DNA of 12,413 nucleotides from DATDOY01 sp035293045 (GCA_035293045.1 DATDOY010000133.1:1-12413), one strand, 5' to 3'; shown: positions 5,719-12,413, counted from the first letter of the stretch. Notes: generated by a model from the letters alone, not told the origin. Numbers and translations are program-made.

Positions 5719-6324
5719 ATGAAGCTTTACGCGGAAGTCCCTTACTGGCGGCGGCGGCAGGTCGTGCGAGACACGGCCGTGGTGGTATGGACCGGAGGCT
5801 GGGTCTGGATCGGCATGAAGGTCAACGAGGTGGTGAATCGGCTCGGCCGCCCCGGACGGTCGCTCCAGAGCGCCGGTGACCGAGTCGGCGACAGCCTCGA
5901 GGCCGTCGCCGAGCAGGCCCACCGCATTCCGATCGTCGGCGGCGCCATCGAGGAGCCGTTCGCAAGCGCGGCGTCTGCGGGTCGGTTCCTCGAACAGGCG
6001 GGTCGCACGCAAGCCGACGTCGTCGCCACCGTGGCGCTGTGGCTCGGCGTTCTCCTCGCCCTGATCCCAATTCTCTCCATGCTGATCAAGTACGTCCCGC
6101 GGCGAGTGCGCTGGATCCAGGAGGCGACGGCGGCGAGCTACCTCCGCATCGATGACGCCGATCTCCAGCTCTTCGCCTTCCGCGCCGTCGCCACGCGCCC
6201 GCTCCACGACCTCCGCCGGGCGTGTCCCGATCCCGCGGCTGCGTTCGCCGCCGGCGACTACGAACCGCTCGCTCGACTCGAACTCGGCGCCATGGGGCTC
6301 AAAGTGATCGAACCGGCGGCCTGA
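5719..6324 (+). CDS. Two-TM membrane protein of unknown function
   Basis: The 201-residue product has a short basic N-terminus (Y-W-R-R-R), a Trp-rich first TM segment (about 17-34), an amphipathic stretch of about 70 residues rich in Asp, Glu and Ala, a second strongly hydrophobic TM helix (about 108-126; L-W-L-G-V-L-L-A-L-I-P-I) and a cytoplasmic tail. I recall similar hypothetical membrane proteins in many Actinomycetota: V-W-x-G-x-W-V-W near the start, a G-R-P/G-R-S-L-x-x-A-G element, and L-x-L-F-A-x-R-A-V/L-A in the tail (about 153). None has a known function as far as I know. The ATG at 5719 is the only plausible start with this organisation. It has no visible ribosome binding site, so the mRNA may be leaderless. 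It diverges from the zinc-finger sigma gene, so shared regulation is possible but unproven. Confidence 0.78.
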   Translation: MKLYAEVPYWRRRQVVRDTAVVVWTGGWVWIGMKVNEVVNRLGRPGRSLQSAGDRVGDSLEAVAEQAHRIPIVGGAIEEPFASAASAGRFLEQAGRTQADVVATVALWLGVLLALIPILSMLIKYVPRRVRWIQEATAASYLRIDDADLQLFAFRAVATRPLHDLRRACPDPAAAFAAGDYEPLARLELGAMGLKVIEPAA

Positions 6325-6336
6325 TCGGTCGCCGTT

Positions 6337-6382
6337 CGATCTCGGTCATGGCAGGGGCGCGGCGTCGGCCACGTCGAGATCG
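6337..6382. terminator. Inverted repeat between convergent genes, possible weak terminator
   Basis: CGATCTCG (6337-6344) and CGAGATCG (6375-6382) are perfect 8-base complements 30 bases apart, between the convergent membrane-protein and lipoprotein genes (6325-6413). The GC-rich spacer could fold further. No T-run follows on either strand, so this would be an atypical bidirectional terminator at best. Confidence 0.25.
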
Positions 6383-6413
6383 CCGCGGACCAGCCACCGG
6401 TCGGGCCAAGGCG

Positions 6414-7820
6414 TCAGCGTGCGCGACTCACCCATAACGCGCCGTCGAGTTCGTCGACGACGGGGCCTTGGTTGGCGACGATCACCGCGGTGTCGCCGTT
6501 CACCGCGATGTCGTTGACCTCCAGTGGGAGGGTTTCCTTCAGGAAGTCGGTGCGCTCTCGGAAGGGGCCGGGCAGATCCGCGCCATCGCCGACCTGCTCC
6601 CAGGAACTTGCATCCCGCGCCCGCCAGGTCCGTATCACGTACTCGGTTTCCTGGAGGCGTCGAACGTCGAGCGCAACGACGACGCCGTCGACCTCCGCCA
6701 ACGTCCGCGCCTCGACGTGCTCATAGGGCGGCCCACCGAACGGCGCCTCCCCACCGCCGACGTCCCATCGGCGAAAGTCGGTCGAAGAGAAGACCGCCGA
6801 CGATCCTTCACGCGATACGGGAAGCGCGTAGAAGGCTCCGCTGACCCCTCCGAGGTGAATGGTGTCGTCGTCCCCGAGGGCGTCGACGGCCGCCACGTCG
6901 TCACACGCCGGGGCCTCCGGGAACGGATGCACCCCGAGCGGCGCCAACTGCTCCGCCGGCATTTCGGTCCACGTGGCCCCGCCGTCGATCGACGTCCAGC
7001 CGCGGGACGACGTGGCGAAGGGCGCACCGAGGGCAAAGAAGACCCCGTTCGCAAATGGGTCGCCGCACACCGCCTCCTCGGCGAGGACGCCGATCACGTC
7101 GTCGGTGGTGGCAAGTTGCACGCCGACGATCGGCCACGCGACGGGCGGGAACTCCGCGGCCACGTTCCAGGTCGTGCCGTCGGTGGACGTCCACACCACG
7201 GCTTCCCAGTCGGCGGGGGACGGACCATCCGTGTGGCCGACGGCGACAAAGCCCTCGGAGGTGGCGGCCACGTCGGACACGTGGGTGGCGGCGCCCTTGC
7301 CAAAAGCGCGATCGACGTCGGCGCGTTGCCAGGTTGCACCCGCGTCCGGGGAGACCCACGCCACCATCTCGAACCTCCCGCACGCCGGGAGATTGCAACG
7401 CGACCCGATGGTCCCGACGATGACGACCCGATCGCCGGACGCCGCGACATCGCGGGGCAACAGGCCGCTCCCGCCGACGGGGGCGGCACCCGCGCCCGCC
7501 TCGACCTCAACCCGCTTCCACGCATCGCCATCGGGCGTCGTCCACGCCACCACCGAGTCGGTGGCGACGTCGACGCCGACGGCGACGAAGCCGTCGCCCA
7601 GGGGAGCCACCGCCTCGAGGCGTTGGGCGCCCGGACCTCCGGCCGGGTCACCTTCGACCCGCGTCCAGGCCGCGCCCGGAATCGCGACCTCCGACTTGGA
7701 AGCGCCGCCGCCGTTCGCCGCTCCCCCGCCCGCGTCGGCCGGCTCGTTCGATCCTCCGCCGCCGCACGCGGCCGCCACCAGCGTGAGGGTTCCGATCACC
7801 ATGCCAAGCCGTCGGGTCAT
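6414..7820 (-). CDS. Lipoprotein with Asp-box (BNR-like) beta-propeller repeats
   Basis: The 468-residue product starts with a lipoprotein signal peptide (M-T-R-R, hydrophobic core, then L-V-A-A-A-C19-G-G-G-G); the Cys would be lipid-modified after cleavage. A Gly/Ala/Ser-rich linker follows. The rest is made of about six repeats with the Asp-box pattern S/T-x-D-x-x-x-W: T-P-D-G-D-A-W, S-P-D-A-G-A-T-W, S-T-D-G-T-T-W, S-I-D-G-G-A-T-W, S-T-D-F-R-R-W and a degenerate A-R-D-A-S-S-W. Each is preceded by strands of the G-F-V-A-V-G type. This is the sialidase-like/BNR propeller layout, but sialidase catalytic residues were not recognised, so a binding or scaffold role on the outer face of the membrane is more likely than an enzyme. 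Four Cys in the propeller may form disulfides. The ATG at 7820 is chosen because it gives the lipoprotein signal; no ribosome binding site is evident. Confidence 0.85.
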   Translation of the reverse strand: MTRRLGMVIGTLTLVAAACGGGGSNEPADAGGGAANGGGASKSEVAIPGAAWTRVEGDPAGGPGAQRLEAVAPLGDGFVAVGVDVATDSVVAWTTPDGDAWKRVEVEAGAGAAPVGGSGLLPRDVAASGDRVVIVGTIGSRCNLPACGRFEMVAWVSPDAGATWQRADVDRAFGKGAATHVSDVAATSEGFVAVGHTDGPSPADWEAVVWTSTDGTTWNVAAEFPPVAWPIVGVQLATTDDVIGVLAEEAVCGDPFANGVFFALGAPFATSSRGWTSIDGGATWTEMPAEQLAPLGVHPFPEAPACDDVAAVDALGDDDTIHLGGVSGAFYALPVSREGSSAVFSSTDFRRWDVGGGEAPFGGPPYEHVEARTLAEVDGVVVALDVRRLQETEYVIRTWRARDASSWEQVGDGADLPGPFRERTDFLKETLPLEVNDIAVNGDTAVIVANQGPVVDELDGALWVSRAR

Positions 7821-7912
7821 GGGGGAGAGTCTGCCTGGCGCGGCCCGTTCGAAGGGAGACGGCCGAGATCGTTCGGCACCCGTGAGAAAATCACGCGTTG
7901 ACGTCGTCAGGG

Positions 7913-7939
7913 TGTCGATTCGGCGGGGTCTCGTTCGTC
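7913..7939 (+). promoter_or_regulatory. Candidate ECF42-type promoter of the DGPF-sigma operon
   Basis: TGTCGA (7913-7918), a 17-base spacer and CGTC (7936-7939) match the ECF42 target promoter described for Streptomyces venezuelae as I recall it (-35 TGTCGA, -10 CG[A/T]C). It is correctly oriented and lies 72 bases upstream of the DGPF start, leaving a leader of about 65 bases. I noticed no other TGTCGA with such a partner in the window. This predicts autoregulation of the operon by its own sigma factor. A TGACG-T-CGTCA palindrome (7899-7909) and CGTGA-GAAAA-TCACG (7881-7895) lie just upstream and could bind another regulator. Confidence 0.6.
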
Positions 7940-8011
7940 GTACTGGCGACACCACCGACGTGCCCGCCATGGGCGACGACAGGCCAGAAGAGGCCGAGAG
8001 AGGGAAGAGCC

Positions 8012-8359
8012 ATGCGATACCAACTGCTGATCTGCACCGACGAGAACGCAGAGCTCGCGCTGAGCCCCGCGGAAGAGGCCGCCGTGATGGGCGAGTACGG
8101 CGCCTTCTACGAGGAGATGACCAAGCGCGGGGTCCTCCAGGGGGGCGAGCGCCTGCGGCCGACCACCGATGCCACCACCGTGCGGGTTCGGGATGGTGAG
8201 GTGATCACCACCGACGGCCCCTTCGCCGAAACCAAAGAGCAGATCGGCGGCTACTTCGTCGTCGACTGCAAGGACCTCGACGAGGCGATCGAGGTGGCGT
8301 CCAAGATCCCCGGCGCACGCCACGGTTCGGTCGAGGTGAGGCCGATCTGGGAGATGTGA
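8012..8359 (+). CDS. DGPF/YCII-family protein, partner of ECF42 sigma factor
   Basis: The 115-residue cytoplasmic protein belongs to the YCII-related (DGPF) family. It opens M-R-Y-Q-L-L-I-C, has T-T-D-G-P-F-A-E-T-K-E (about 68-78, the family signature), then G-G-Y-F-V-V-D-C and a D-L-D-E-A-I-E-V-A helix, and ends in E-V-R-P-I. The length is typical. The ATG at 8012 has a GAGAGAGGGA stretch at 7996-8005 as ribosome binding site. Its stop overlaps the GTG of the sigma gene, so the two are translationally coupled. In Actinobacteria DGPF genes are the conserved neighbours of ECF42 sigma factors, and their promoters are known sigma targets. The biochemical activity of DGPF proteins is not established; the fold resembles small dimeric alpha-beta barrel enzymes. 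Confidence 0.93.
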   Translation: MRYQLLICTDENAELALSPAEEAAVMGEYGAFYEEMTKRGVLQGGERLRPTTDATTVRVRDGEVITTDGPFAETKEQIGGYFVVDCKDLDEAIEVASKIPGARHGSVEVRPIWEM

Positions 8360-9606
8360 CGTCTGCGGTGGCCCCCGGATGGGAAGCCGCCATCGCGGCC
8401 GCCTTCCGCGAGGAGTGGGGACGAGTCGTCGCCACGCTCATCCGGGTCACGGGCGACTGGGACCTGGCCGAGGAGTGCGCGCAGGACGCCTTCGCTCGGG
8501 CATCGGAGCGATGGCCGATCGACGGCGTCCCGCGCACGCCCGGCGCGTGGCTCACGACGACGGCCCGCAACCGGGCGGTCGACGTGCTGCGCCGCCGCGC
8601 GACGGGCGACGATCGCCTGAAGGAGGTGGCGGCGTTGAGACCCCCGGACGACTCCACGCCCGCCAACGACGGCGAGATCGAGGACGACCGCCTCCGCTTG
8701 ATCTTCACGTGCTGTCACCCCGCGCTGGGCGTCGAGGCGCAGGTTGCCCTGACGTTGCGGACGCTGGTCGGCCTCACGACACCGGAGATCGCGCGTGCGT
8801 TTCTGGTCGCCGAGCCCACCATGGCCCAGCGGCTGGTCCGAGCGAAGCGCAAGATCGCCCACGCGGGTATCCCTTACCGCGTGCCGCCCGCCCACATGCT
8901 GCCGGAGCGCACCAGTGCCGTCCTCGCCGTGTTGTATCTGTTGTTCAACGAGGGCTACACGGCAACCGCCGGAGCAGACCTCGTTCGCACGAATCTGTGC
9001 GCGGAGGCCATTCGGCTGACGCGCACGCTGGCCTCGCTGATGCCCGACGAACCCGAAGCGCTCGGCCTTCTCGCGCTCATGCTCCTCCACGACGCGCGAC
9101 GTGCGGCGCGCACCGATCGTCACGGCGACCTCGTTCCGCTCGAGGAGCAGGACCGCACGCGCTGGGACCACGACGCGATCGCGGAGGGACGGCGAGTGCT
9201 CGGCGACGCGGTGCGGCGTGGCGAGCGCGGCCCGTACCAGGTCCAAGCCGCCATCGCTGCCTGTCACGTCGTCGCCGCGACGCCCGAGGAAACCGACTGG
9301 CACGCAATCGTGGATCTGTACGACGAGCTGCTCGCGCTGACGGCGTCACCGGTGGTCGCGCTCAACCGCGCCGTCGCAGTCGCCATGGCCGACGGCCCCG
9401 CCGCGGGTCTGGCGCTGGTCGAGGAACTCGACGTCAGCGGCGCGCTGTCGGGCTACCACCTCCTCGCCGCGACGCGAGCGGATCTCCTGCGGCGCCTCGG
9501 ACGCCGCGAGCCCGCCGCCGCCGCCTATCGGGAGGCCCTCGAGTTGGTCTCGACCGACGCCGAGCGTCGCTACCTCACCCGCCGTCTGGCCGAGGTCGTG
9601 GATTAA
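8356..9606 (+). CDS. ECF42-group RNA polymerase sigma factor with TPR-like C-terminal extension
   Basis: The 416-residue product begins at a GTG within GTGA, overlapping the DGPF stop. Region 2 (about 10-80) has D-W-D-L-A-E-E-C-A-Q-D-A-F and A-W-L-T-T-T-A-R-N-R-A-V-D. Region 4 (about 130-175) has L-T-L-R-T-L-V-G-L-T-T-P-E-I-A-R-A-F, with T-M-A-Q-R-L-V-R-A-K in the recognition helix area. The extension begins with the family signature Y-L-L-F-N-E-G-Y (about 195; DUF6596) and continues as a TPR-like helical domain with W-x-x-I-V-x-L-Y-D-E-L and V-A-L-N-R-A-V-A-V-A (about 310-345). In ECF42 proteins this extension is needed for activity and takes the place of an anti-sigma factor. The expected target is its own operon promoter at 7913. 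Its TAA stop shares the TTAA palindrome with the convergent isomerase gene. Confidence 0.93.
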   Translation: MTSAVAPGWEAAIAAAFREEWGRVVATLIRVTGDWDLAEECAQDAFARASERWPIDGVPRTPGAWLTTTARNRAVDVLRRRATGDDRLKEVAALRPPDDSTPANDGEIEDDRLRLIFTCCHPALGVEAQVALTLRTLVGLTTPEIARAFLVAEPTMAQRLVRAKRKIAHAGIPYRVPPAHMLPERTSAVLAVLYLLFNEGYTATAGADLVRTNLCAEAIRLTRTLASLMPDEPEALGLLALMLLHDARRAARTDRHGDLVPLEEQDRTRWDHDAIAEGRRVLGDAVRRGERGPYQVQAAIAACHVVAATPEETDWHAIVDLYDELLALTASPVVALNRAVAVAMADGPAAGLALVEELDVSGALSGYHLLAATRADLLRRLGRREPAAAAYREALELVSTDAERRYLTRRLAEVVD

Positions 9607-10250
9607 GCGGGCTGGGTTTCGAGGACCTCGACGACGAACCACAGGGCTTCGTTCGGGGCAATGCCCGGCCGGCCCTGGGGTCCGTAGGCCTGGTCAGACG
9701 GGATCCCCAACAATCGCTGGCCCCCGACCTTCATGCCCGGGATGCCGTTCGTCCACCCGGGGATCACCTGCGTGAGCGGGAAGGTCGCCGGCTCGCCGCC
9801 GTACGACGCGTCGAACACGGCGCCGGTCGAGCACGACACCCCGATGTAGTTGACGGTCACCGTGGCACCCGGGGTCACCTCCGCACCGTCGCCCTCCTTC
9901 AGGTCTTCGATGACCAACTCGGTCGGGGGCGGGCCCTCCTCGATCGGGACGGTCGGGGCACCAGGGGGAGCCTCGCCGGTTTGGGCCACGCAGGGCTTGC
10001 CCGCGGCGTCGCCGGCCTGGTCGGCCGGGGTCGTCGTTGCTCCGGGGAGCGTCGTGGTCGATTCGGCGGTCGTGACGTCGGTCGTGTCGTCACCACCCGC
10101 GAGGAGCGCGAAGAGGATGGCGACGATCGCTCCGAGCGCCACCACGCTCGTGACGACCTTCTGTCGCTGGGCGCGGCGCCGCTTCGCCGCCGCGAGCGCC
10201 ATGCGCTCTTGGCGATTGGGTCTGTCTCGCTGGGTTCGTCCGTCGGCCAT
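9603..10250 (-). CDS. Membrane-anchored FKBP-type peptidyl-prolyl cis-trans isomerase
   Basis: The 215-residue product has a basic N-terminus (K-R-R-R-A-Q-R-Q-K), one TM helix (about 32-52) and a Thr/Asp/Ala-rich extracellular linker. The C-terminal FKBP domain (about 105-213) shows N-Y-I-G, F-D-A-S, F-P-L, V-I-P-G-W, A-Y-G and W-F-V-V-E-V-L-E; these cover the hydrophobic pocket residues (Tyr, Phe-Asp, Val-Ile, Trp, Tyr, Phe), so it is probably active in folding exported proteins. Cys lies just before the domain (K-P-C) and in the S-C-S-T-G loop, a possible disulfide. The ATG at 10250 is preferred to the TTG at 10259; neither has a good ribosome binding site. The gene follows the AhpD-like gene on the same strand after 51 bases and overlaps the sigma stop by four bases. 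Confidence 0.92.
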   Translation of the reverse strand: MADGRTQRDRPNRQERMALAAAKRRRAQRQKVVTSVVALGAIVAILFALLAGGDDTTDVTTAESTTTLPGATTTPADQAGDAAGKPCVAQTGEAPPGAPTVPIEEGPPPTELVIEDLKEGDGAEVTPGATVTVNYIGVSCSTGAVFDASYGGEPATFPLTQVIPGWTNGIPGMKVGGQRLLGIPSDQAYGPQGRPGIAPNEALWFVVEVLETQPA

Positions 10251-10283
10251 GGGCCGCAACGTACCAAGGCAGGCGCCGGCCTG

Positions 10284-10305
10284 GTGACACGGCCGCCGTG
10301 GTCAC
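10284..10305 (-). terminator. GC-rich hairpin at the end of the AhpD-like gene, possible terminator
   Basis: GTGACACG (10284-10291) can pair with CGTGGTCAC (10297-10305) across a 5-base loop, with one bulged G, giving about eight base pairs; the core CACGGC-C-GCCGTG is a perfect palindrome. It overlaps the AhpD stop codon at 10302-10304 and lies just upstream of the isomerase gene. No T-run follows, so it would be a non-canonical high-GC terminator, or an mRNA 3' stabiliser separating the two genes. Confidence 0.35.
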
Positions 10306-10844
10306 GTTCCGAGGGCGCCGTACCCTTCGGCGGCGAGCAGCTTTCCGATGAAGTCGTATGTCGCAGCCTCTCGCGGCGTCACGGCGTCGAGGCCGTCGAC
10401 ATAGCGGTTGAACATGCAGAACGCAGCGGCAACCAACACCGCGTCGTGGATCGCCTCGTCGTCGGCGCCGGCTGCCCGGGCGGCGGCGATGTCGTCGGCG
10501 GTGACTTCCCTGCCCGACCGCTGCACCTTCCCCGCGAGGTGCAGCAGCGCTTGCATCTTCTCGCCGACGGGGGCGCTGCCGGGGTCGTCGACCACGGCGT
10601 CGACCACGTCGCGACCGCCGTCCACGAGCTCGCATGCGGCCGCGGAATGCGCCGCGGTGCAGAAGTAGCACTCGTTGCGGCTCGACACGAAGGCGGCGAT
10701 CAGCTCGCGCTCGCCTTCGGTGAGCGACGACGGTCCGCGGAGGAGCTGGTGCGCGAGGGCGGCCATCGTCCTGCCGGTCGACGGCTTGAACGAGAACAGA
10801 CCGACGATTCCGGGCCACTCCTCGGACACCGGGATGTGGGGCAT
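10302..10844 (-). CDS. AhpD-like / carboxymuconolactone decarboxylase-family peroxidase
   Basis: The 180-residue cytoplasmic protein belongs to the peroxidase-related branch of the AhpD/CMD family. The catalytic motif N-E-C59-Y-F-C62-T-A-A-H66 lies after the L-T-x-x-E-R-E-L-I-A-A-F helix (41-52), as in AhpD, where the CxxC pair and His reduce peroxides or regenerate a peroxiredoxin. The tail has D-D-I-A-A-A-R-A-A-G-A-D-D-E-A-I-H-D-A and F-N-R-Y-V-D-G-L, both typical of the group. The ATG at 10844 is well supported: GGAGG at 10851-10855 is six bases upstream. The frame continues open upstream for 52 codons, but those codons are Arg/Ser-rich and look non-coding. The physiological substrate is not evident from the sequence. 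Confidence 0.93.
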   Translation of the reverse strand: MPHIPVSEEWPGIVGLFSFKPSTGRTMAALAHQLLRGPSSLTEGERELIAAFVSSRNECYFCTAAHSAAACELVDGGRDVVDAVVDDPGSAPVGEKMQALLHLAGKVQRSGREVTADDIAAARAAGADDEAIHDAVLVAAAFCMFNRYVDGLDAVTPREAATYDFIGKLLAAEGYGALGT

Positions 10845-10942
10845 GACGAACCTCCGGGAGCGCGAACCGACGCAGCGTAGAACCACGCCCGAACCGTTGC
10901 GAGCGGTGCGGGCGTGGTTCCGGGCGGCGATCCCGTGATCCC

Positions 10943-10966
10943 GACTGCGGGACTGCGGGACTGCGG
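10943..10966. repeat. Three tandem copies of GACTGCGG
   Basis: The 8-base unit GACTGCGG is repeated three times without change (10943-10950, 10951-10958, 10959-10966) in the 127-base gap between the AhpD-like start and the cupin stop. It ends six bases before the cupin stop codon. It may be a slippage product or a binding-site array; the rest of the gap shows nothing clear apart from the AhpD ribosome binding site. Confidence 0.7.
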
Positions 10967-10971
10967 GCGAC

Positions 10972-11334
10972 TTAGCCCAACTTCGCCTTGGCGTGCTCAC
11001 CGAACTGACGCATGGCGGCGACGGGTCCTACCTCGATGAACACCGTGTCCTCGTCGGTCCACGCCGTGTGTCCGGCGGGCCAGTGATACGCCTCGCCGGC
11101 TGACGTCACCTCTTCCGACCCGTCGGCATGAAGGAGATGGATCGATCCCTCCAGCACAACGCCCCAGTGTGGGCTCGGGCATCGGTCGCCCGGGAGGCCC
11201 ACGAGGACGGGGCCCATGTCTGTGCCGGCGGGCACGGTCGCGTAGCGCACCGCCATGTCACCCCACTCGGCGTACCGGGTGACGAGGTCCCCCGCCTCCA
11301 ACTCGATCGGGAGCTTTCCGAACTCGCTCTTCAT
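10972..11334 (-). CDS. Small cupin-domain protein
   Basis: The 120-residue single-domain protein has cupin motif 1 C-P-S-P-H-W-G-V-V-L-E-G (about 50-61) and motif 2 G-E-A-Y-H-W-P-A-G-H-T-A-W (about 78-90), followed by F-I-E-V-G-P. This is the small actinobacterial cupin type with SPHWG at the metal site. Compared with the standard G(X)5HXH(X)3-4E motif it keeps one His plus the Glu in motif 1; the H-W-P-A-G-H segment may supply the others. Enzyme or sensor activity is unknown. The ATG at 11334 has AGGAG at 11340-11344 five bases upstream, better than the upstream in-frame ATG at 11373. It is divergent from the TPR regulator gene, with a palindrome between them. It lies upstream of the AhpD-like gene on the same strand and may be co-expressed with it. 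Confidence 0.88.
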   Translation of the reverse strand: MKSEFGKLPIELEAGDLVTRYAEWGDMAVRYATVPAGTDMGPVLVGLPGDRCPSPHWGVVLEGSIHLLHADGSEEVTSAGEAYHWPAGHTAWTDEDTVFIEVGPVAAMRQFGEHAKAKLG

Positions 11335-11392
11335 CTGGTCTCCTCTCGCGGTGTTCTCGGATTTCGTGCTCATGAAGAGGGCGGAACAATCG

Positions 11393-11410
11393 TTGTCACG
11401 GCCGCGACAA
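11393..11410. promoter_or_regulatory. 18-bp near-perfect palindrome, candidate operator
   Basis: TTGTCACGG joined to CCGCGACAA is self-complementary at eight of nine pairs (mismatch at 11398/11405). It sits in the middle of the 150-base divergent region, about 59 bases upstream of the cupin start and 75 upstream of the TPR gene start, where a dimeric repressor could control both. Length and symmetry suit a TetR- or MarR-like regulator, but no such gene is visible in the window. Confidence 0.45.
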
Positions 11411-11484
11411 ACGCCACGCAATCCGCGATCTGCCTTTCCTCGCCGTCCCTCCGTCTACGCTCAGCCGCCCAAGACATCGAGGTC

Positions 11485-12413
11485 ATGCACGTGCGCGAAC
11501 ACGCCGGAGACGCCCCCACCATGCGGGCCCAAGCGGCCATGGACCGCGGCGACTGGCAGGGGGCGCTCGAGCCTCTCTTATCGCTCCAAGGCAACCGACC
11601 CCTGTCGTCGGCCGAACTCGAACTGCTCGCGCAGGCGGCTTATGGGAGCGGCGATCTCGAAGGCGCTGTCGAGGCATGGGAGCGACTCCATACCCGGGGC
11701 ACTGCGAGCGGCGACATCCAGGGGGCGGCGCGGGCGGCCACCACCGTGGCGCTTTTGCTCATGGTCGACACGGGTCTCATGGCGCCGGTCCGCGGTTGGG
11801 CCACGCGCGCCGAGCGCCTGCTCGCCGACCAGCCCGAGTCCGACACCAACGCCTGGCTGGCGGTGGTGCACACCTACGAGCGGTTCATGTCGGGCGACAT
11901 GTCCCAGGCCGGCCACTGGGCACGTCGGGCGATCGATCTCGGCGACCGCCACGACGCGCCCGCGCCGGCGGCCATCGGGCGGCTGGCCACGGCACGGCTG
12001 GCGATCCTGGACGGACACGTCGACGAGGGCCTCCACCTCCTCGACGAAGCCGCCACCGCGACGATGTCGGGAGAGCTGGACCCGTTCTCGGTGGGGATCG
12101 TCTACTGCGAGTTGATCTGTGCGATGCAGGGACTCGCGCAGTATGACCGGGCCGAACAGTGGACGACGGCGATGGAGACGTGGCGCCGCGAGAGCGCCGT
12201 CGGAACCATGAGCGGGCGGTGTCGCGTGCATCGGGCCGAGATCCTGTGTCTGCGCGGGTCGTGCGACGAAGCCGAGGAGGAGGCGCTGCATGCCTGCGAG
12301 GAATTGCGGCCCTGGATGCGGCGCGAATACGGATGGCCCCTCACCGAACTCGGCCGCATCCGGCTGCGCAAGGGCGACCTTGAGGGCGCGGAGGAAGCCT
12401 TTCTTGCGGCGCA
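11485..12413 (+). CDS. TPR-rich regulator-type protein (3' end outside window)
   Basis: The frame is open from the ATG at 11485 to the window edge (309 codons). The visible part is all helical TPR-like repeats of about 35-40 residues: A-A-M-D-R-G-D-W-Q-G-A-L, A-Y-G-S-G-D-L-E-G-A-V-E-A-W-E-R-L, M-S-G-D-M-S-Q-A-G-H-W-A-R-R-A-I-D-L-G-D, L-D-G-H-V-D-E-G-L-H-L-L-D-E-A, L-A-Q-Y-D-R-A-E-Q-W and R-K-G-D-L-E-G-A-E-E-A-F. This composition and order match the N-terminal half of actinobacterial regulators that end in a LuxR-type helix-turn-helix (some relatives end in a cyclase domain). The C-terminus is not seen, so the effector domain is inferred. A start at ATG 11521, with GGAG at 11506-11509, is also possible. 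It is divergent from the cupin gene and may regulate it. Confidence 0.8.
   Translation, partial: MHVREHAGDAPTMRAQAAMDRGDWQGALEPLLSLQGNRPLSSAELELLAQAAYGSGDLEGAVEAWERLHTRGTASGDIQGAARAATTVALLLMVDTGLMAPVRGWATRAERLLADQPESDTNAWLAVVHTYERFMSGDMSQAGHWARRAIDLGDRHDAPAPAAIGRLATARLAILDGHVDEGLHLLDEAATATMSGELDPFSVGIVYCELICAMQGLAQYDRAEQWTTAMETWRRESAVGTMSGRCRVHRAEILCLRGSCDEAEEEALHACEELRPWMRREYGWPLTELGRIRLRKGDLEGAEEAFLAA

Noticed and set aside
6468..7901. 477-codon plus-strand open frame opposite the lipoprotein gene
   Set aside because: The lipoprotein on the other strand has a signal peptide and Asp-box repeats. This frame has only shadow composition.
8379..10880. Very long open frame (833 codons) on the plus strand across the sigma, FKBP and AhpD genes
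   Set aside because: It overlaps three well-supported genes in other frames or strands and is Arg/Gly/Ala-rich, as expected from G/C-biased third positions. It has no domain.

Overview
The window is GC-rich (roughly 70% by eye), with strong G/C preference at third codon positions, several overlapping stop/start codons and few clear Shine-Dalgarno sites. This points to a high-GC Actinomycetota chromosome. The poly-threonine secreted proteins, the ECF42/DGPF pair, the LuxR-type TPR protein and the Rv2629-type protein fit an Acidimicrobiia-like lineage. That placement rests on gene style only; no marker gene is present.

Left block (1-1174): two tandem paralogous secreted proteins. Each carries a 13-residue Cys/Asp-rich repeat (C-x-P-C-D-D-I-G-D), a poly-Thr linker and the same C-terminal end, QPRFTG-stop. 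The first copy is cut by the window edge. A leader with three consecutive small inverted repeats precedes the second.

Plus-strand cluster (1265-4699): a membrane-anchored L,D-transpeptidase (YkuD), a protein of unknown family that overlaps it by ATGA, a baeRF family 2/Rv2629-like protein related to eRF1/Pelota, and a second copy of the unknown family. The two unknown proteins align well from their first residues and bracket the baeRF gene. This arrangement is the best candidate here for an undescribed functional module.

Middle (4709-7820): an ECF sigma factor with a C-terminal HxxxCxxC zinc-finger tail on the minus strand, a divergent two-TM membrane protein of unknown function, and a convergent Asp-box (BNR-like) lipoprotein.

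Right block (7913-12413): a DGPF/YCII protein and an ECF42 sigma factor form a GTGA-overlapping operon, preceded by a sequence matching the ECF42 promoter consensus as I recall it. Its last stop codon shares a TTAA palindrome with the stop of a convergent FKBP-type peptidyl-prolyl isomerase. Upstream of that on the minus strand are an AhpD-like peroxidase-family gene and a small cupin. The cupin is divergent from a truncated TPR protein of the LuxR-regulator type, and the region between them holds an 18-bp near-perfect palindrome that may be an operator.

No tRNA, rRNA, CRISPR array, transposase or phage gene was recognised, and there is no gene-free stretch longer than about 240 bases.
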